This document shows positions 59,773 through 64,000 of a DNA stretch of 64,000 bases, in pieces. A program made the translations under genes and the position numbers. The notes beneath the pieces were generated by a model, which worked only from the letters and a program-made list of their open reading frames with translations, searched no databases and had not been told where the DNA came from. Position 1 is the stretch's first letter; the number at the start of each line of letters is the position of its first letter. Origin of the DNA: Ottelia alismoides (lineage: Eukaryota > Streptophyta > Magnoliopsida > Alismatales > Hydrocharitaceae); contig JAZKJV010004137.1 of NCBI GenBank assembly GCA_037367405.1, positions 1,302,001-1,366,000 on the forward strand, in the 5' to 3' direction.

Positions 59773-62115
59773 ATTGATTCACACAGATTTATCGGGGTCT
59801 AAATGTATCTCACACAAGGCGGAGACACAGTCGTTGTGGCGACCCTCAATAAACACGGGTTAAAATCAATCAGTGAAAGTAAATGTGCGGAGTTAAAATT
59901 TATTATAACTCTACAACAAAAGTGTGTATAGGTGCAAGTATGTGTAGAGTGTCAAATACAGGGAACAAGCAGGATAGATCGGGCAATCAATGCATAAGAA
60001 TGAATTTGATCAAATGTCTACAAATGTGTTATTTTTGTGAGGTTTTAATTTATAATTTTTATTTAATTTTTGATTTTATAATTTTATATTTTGATTTTTA
60101 ATTTACTGATTTTGTATTTTATTTTTGTTTTTTATATTTTTTATATTTTCTTTTTCTTTCAATAAAATAAGTACACAATATAAGAAAAGGAAGATAATAT
60201 ATTTATAAAAAGAGGTAAAAATAGTCAAAATTCAGAAAATGAAATATTTTTGGGCTTTTTCTATTTTTCTAATGTTTTCGTGATTTTTTTATATTTTTTT
60301 CTAATTTTTTAATATTTTTAAAGTCAAAAATACTGAAAACAGTGAACATAATAAAAGATTGAAACTAAAATGAGGATGAAAAATATCAAACAGAATTCAA
60401 AATTGCTCAAATTAATTTTAAAATAAAGGTAATAAAACATAGAAAGTTCAGAGATAAAAATTATATTTTTTGGAATTTTGTGGAATTTTTAAGATTTTTA
60501 TGAAGATTTTAGGGGGTTTGCTATTTTTAGGAGTATTCCTTTTGTATTTTTTATAACTTTTGGATTAAAGTTAGAAGACACTAAAACAAACAAAATATAA
60601 ATTTTTTTGGAATTTTTCAAAGAGTTTTTATATTTTTTTGGTATTTGCTAATGCAAATAGAGCTGAAAATACATGTTTTTGAATTTTTATAAATATTAAA
60701 ATGCAATAAAAATGCAAAACACTAATATGGCATGAAAGAGCAATAAAACATGAACTTATTCTAACTGTTTGGGAATTGTTAGGATTTTATAGATGCATGA
60801 AATAAATGCAAACAAAAAAGAGAGAAATCAACACTGATAGGGGTATTTATGTAAATATCCAGAAGTCCAGGGGCATATATGCAATTTTTCCACAAATGAA
60901 AAATGTAATAAAAATATGTCTGGTCTAAATGTAAATTTCAAGACCCGCAGGGGTACGAGTGCAAAAATCCCAAAATCACGTGCGTAAGGCACGTGACTCG
61001 CAAGGACCTAGAAGCGAATACCAAAACTCCTGAGGGCTTAATTGCAATTTAACCAAAAAATTTACATGTTATAATATATTCTCTGGATTAAAAAGAAATA
61101 CAACAAGTCACGAGGGGCCCAGTATAAAATTTCCACACCCCACGTATGTGAGTCATGTGGCATGACGTGGACAGGGACCAAAGTGCAAATAAAGAAACTA
61201 TGAGTGTCTTTTTGCAAATTTTACACAAAATATTAAACTGCCAAAGAAAGTTTTTTGACTAATAAATAAATACACAAAATGACGGGGGTGAAAGTGCAAA
61301 ATACCTACGCCTAGGCAATCCGACGGCGTACGTCCTTCCACTTGACATGTGGCGGCACGAGGACGCACGATATCGGTTCGCAGCTGACGTCTGAGATTAG
61401 ATCCCCCGATGGGATCTGATGGTCGATGCTCTCGAAGATCCGACAGCTGCTGCTGGGCTCCAAGAACCGGCCAGATCGAACGGTGCTAGAGGGCAGAGGA
61501 CGAACTGGGAAGCAACGCAGGCGAGGCGAGCTTCTCCAAGCTCGATCTCTGTCCTCCGGCAATCTTTGGGGATAAAACCTGGCCGGCGAGCTCATGTGGT
61601 CCTCCTCTATATGCTGGGAGCCTCAAAAGCACTAGAGGTGCCTCGTAGCACGGCCACACGGGTGGCGGACCTGGACACTTCCAAGTAGCTCCAGCGGAGG
61701 GCAAAAATGCCCCCAGTTGTTCGTTGTGTACCTAAGACTTGCACAAAAAGGATTAAACCATCGAGGGCAAAGTGCCTCGATGGTTGGGGGAGCAAATGGT
61801 GCGGGGAATAATGGAATAGAAGTTGGTCGGAGCCAACTCCGACGAAGGGTGCGATTTGATGATCTGATGGGCGAAAACCTATCCTAACGCTGGGGATCGA
61901 TCCTTAGGATGATGGTAAACGTAAAACTCAAAGAAAATAAGGGAAAGGGGGAACCTCAAAGGCAAATATACCTAAGTAAGAACCTTGACGGCGAGGGTGT
62001 TCGTCGAAGGTGGTGGAGCTGCCTCGAAGCTTGCTCAGCCGACCTGACGCGCGGAGGATGAAGCTGCCACCTTCCTCTCACTATGGAGCACGAAAGGGGG
62101 AGCAAAGTGGTGAAT
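59773..62115 (-). mobile_element. LTR fragment H, minus orientation
   Basis: The left part (59773-61100) resembles the tail of LTR E (21462-22260) and, reverse-complemented, the tail of the D LTR: runs of TTTTTGGAATTTT, GGGGCAxxxxTGCAATTT and a CACGTG pair at 60977-60995. The right part (61300-62115) is GC-richer, like the LTR middles. The AT-rich U3 is missing because G starts at 62116. The first 80 bases contain GAGGGTCGCCACAA on the minus strand. Frames up to 94 codons at 61311-61704 overlap on both strands and are unsupported. Confidence 0.55.
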
Positions 62116-64000
62116 ACCCATTCATCACTCTTTATTCTTATATTTTAGCTACAAAAACCTTTGCAAATACATGTATATTCTTGTAAATACAAATAATTAC
62201 CAAAAAGCATGCATTGTGTAAAGTTAATTAATTAGCATGTTTTTGTGCATAAATAAAAGAATAAAGAGACAAAAGAAAAAGAGGGAGATATTTAGAATAA
62301 ATATTGAGCGACCTAATCCCAAGGGAGGGCTCAGCATGGGCCTGACCGCATAAAAGCCAAAGTAGAGAGAGATAAGGAAGCTCATGTGTTAATATACCTG
62401 TAAATAGAATAACAATATTTTCCTCTAAAAATAAAATAAAAATGGATTTGTATATATTTGTATATATTTGTAAATATTAAATTAAAATAAAATAAGAAAA
62501 ACTACAAAGAAAATAAAACCCCTCATCTATTGTACATACACCTTGTACATAGAACCCCATTCTCTATTTATTTCACCTTGTAAATATATAAATTAAATTC
62601 CATAAAAATTTATATATATTCTATATCCCATTATGTGAATAAATAAAATAAAAACCATAAAAACAAAAATAAAATAAAAAGAACAAAAATAAAAATCAAA
62701 AGAAACATTGTATATATACCATATATGTATATAAATAAACTTATTTATTTAGCCCTTGTAATTAATTAATAAAAATAAAATAAAAATACCTAAATATTCC
62801 AAATTTTATCTTATAAATAAATAAAATATAAAATTGGAATAAAATGCACAAAATAATTAATTAAAATCAAAAATCAAGAATCAATATTGTATATATACCT
62901 ATACATAGTACTATATTGTATATACCTTATTTTTATTTAAAAAAATAATTAAAATCACAAAAAAATAGTTTAAAATAAAAGAAACACTTTTCATGTTTTG
63001 AGTTTTTATTAATCGGCCATTTATTATTTTAAATTGAATTTCCAAATCTTTTACATGTGGTCGCTTCTGATTAGTCCACGGGGGATGTTGACCCCCCGGT
63101 CAACTCCCCCTCGGACCACAGACCCACGGATCCAGTGCCCCGACCCGATTTCTCCAAATTATAGCCACTTGATCCGAGCTCCACATCCGTAAATCCCGGG
63201 TCATAATCCATCTACGTTCCTCCCTGATCCACGCCCGAGCGGGGTTTTGGGGATCCGCGCGCCGATCGAGTCACCCGACTCCCATCTTCTCGGACCCCTA
63301 GCCACTTAAATGCTCAGCTCCGCCGCACAATTCTGGCATCTTTGGCTCAGCTCATTCCACCTTAGGACCTCCATTACTCTCGCCTGAGTGACAGCTCGTG
63401 ATTAGCTGTGTTGCAGCGAGGAGGGAGTGACTGGAGCATCGATCCGGCGATCTAGCGCCGCCGTGTGCCGCCACCAGCGTGGTGCTCGAGCCTCGGGCAT
63501 CGACGGCCCTCGAGGCTAGGACCAGGAGCTCCAGCAGCTCAAGCCCAGTCGACATCGACCATCAGGTAGCCTTAGATCTTCATCGCTTTTACTAATTTTC
63601 GTTTAGCTCCAAATCGTCCAGTCGTCGTCGCCCTTCGATTCTGACCACCCCCATCCACATCTCGACCATCGGACTCGACCATCACCTTCGCCCTTCTCCC
63701 ACGCACGTTCTCCACCCCTTCGTTCAACCCAGTTCGCACAGGAACTGGGATTCGAGCTCCCTCACCGTCGCTTCGTCGCAGCTTGTCCATACCGACGCAC
63801 CGACCATCCCCATCACTGCTAACCGGGTCGAGGCACTTCGTGGTCGCCGGACCATCTCCGACGCCTCCAGCTTCAACGGAGGCCCTCTTTAGACACGGGA
63901 GGCTTCAGCGCTTCTTCTCCGATTATCAGTAGCCCCCGAGGAGGACCACCGTGCGCGTACTGGGCCGGCGAAGTTCGCCGGCCACCTGTTCTTCGTGGAC
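62116..64000 (+). mobile_element. LTR G, plus orientation, truncated by window end
   Basis: Starts TGGTGAATACCCATTCATCA and keeps the landmark AAGTAGAGAGAGATAAGG (about 62360), as in D and F. An AT-rich U3 runs to about 63050, then TTGACC and GGTCAACTCCCCCTC as in the D LTR at 31780-31800. The last 0.9 kb is GC-rich (leader side). A purine run GAAAGGGGGAGCAAAG lies just before it and could be a PPT, which would make this a 3' LTR. No gene is supported. Confidence 0.65.

Noticed and set aside
61311..61704. Overlapping frames of 72-94 codons on both strands in H
   Set aside because: GC-rich LTR middle; opposed overlapping frames, no motif, no counterpart in E.

Overview
The window is a plant nuclear repeat region. 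I found no host gene, rRNA, tRNA or CRISPR array that I could support. It looks like flowering-plant heterochromatin because it is AT-rich with long homopolymers and (CT)n/(AT)n runs. Almost every stretch can be assigned to LTR retrotransposons that carry plant-type primer-binding sites (initiator-Met and Asp tRNA), polypurine tracts and Ty1/copia or Ty3/gypsy (Athila-like) protein relics. I cannot name the species.

Layout. (1) 1-21461 is a minus-strand Ty1/copia element, 'A': its 3' LTR is cut by the window start (1-1921) and its 5' LTR is 18842-21461. Its interior is split by a complete, decayed Athila-like Ty3/gypsy element on the minus strand (5860-17536; LTRs, PPT, integrase, RNase H, RT, protease, gag, tRNA-Asp PBS). 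(2) 21462-25083 is a minus-oriented long-LTR segment 'E' into which A inserted; it carries a G-rich minisatellite. (3) 25084-27811 is a plus-oriented copia fragment 'C' (truncated LTR, gag zinc finger, protease). (4) 27812-30477 is a plus-oriented long LTR 'F' of the same family as E, carrying a clean 242-bp inverted-repeat MITE. (5) 30478-59772 is a tandem long-LTR element 'D': LTR (30478-34363), interior (34364-52092), LTR (52093-55989), then a second partial interior (55990-about 59772). The first interior is interrupted by a complete copia element 'B' (35123-45629), the uninterrupted sister of A. (6) about 59773-62115 is a minus-oriented LTR fragment 'H'. (7) 62116-64000 is the start of another plus-oriented LTR 'G', cut by the window end.

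History and function. None of the elements looks able to move by itself: the Athila-like gag-pol has several single-base frameshifts and nonsense codons, copia A and B keep only stop-ridden domain relics with a broken RT active site, and D carries no recognisable pol. The nesting gives an order: E and F before A and D; D before B; A before the Athila-like insertion. Sister copies act as empty-site controls for two insertions.

The least ordinary material is in D: LTR-int-LTR-int tandem order, a nested hairpin beside the PBS repeated four times, an array of stem-loops each ending in a PPT-like motif, and a degenerate array of 260-290-bp modules with a shared peptide motif that I do not recognise from any transposon family.
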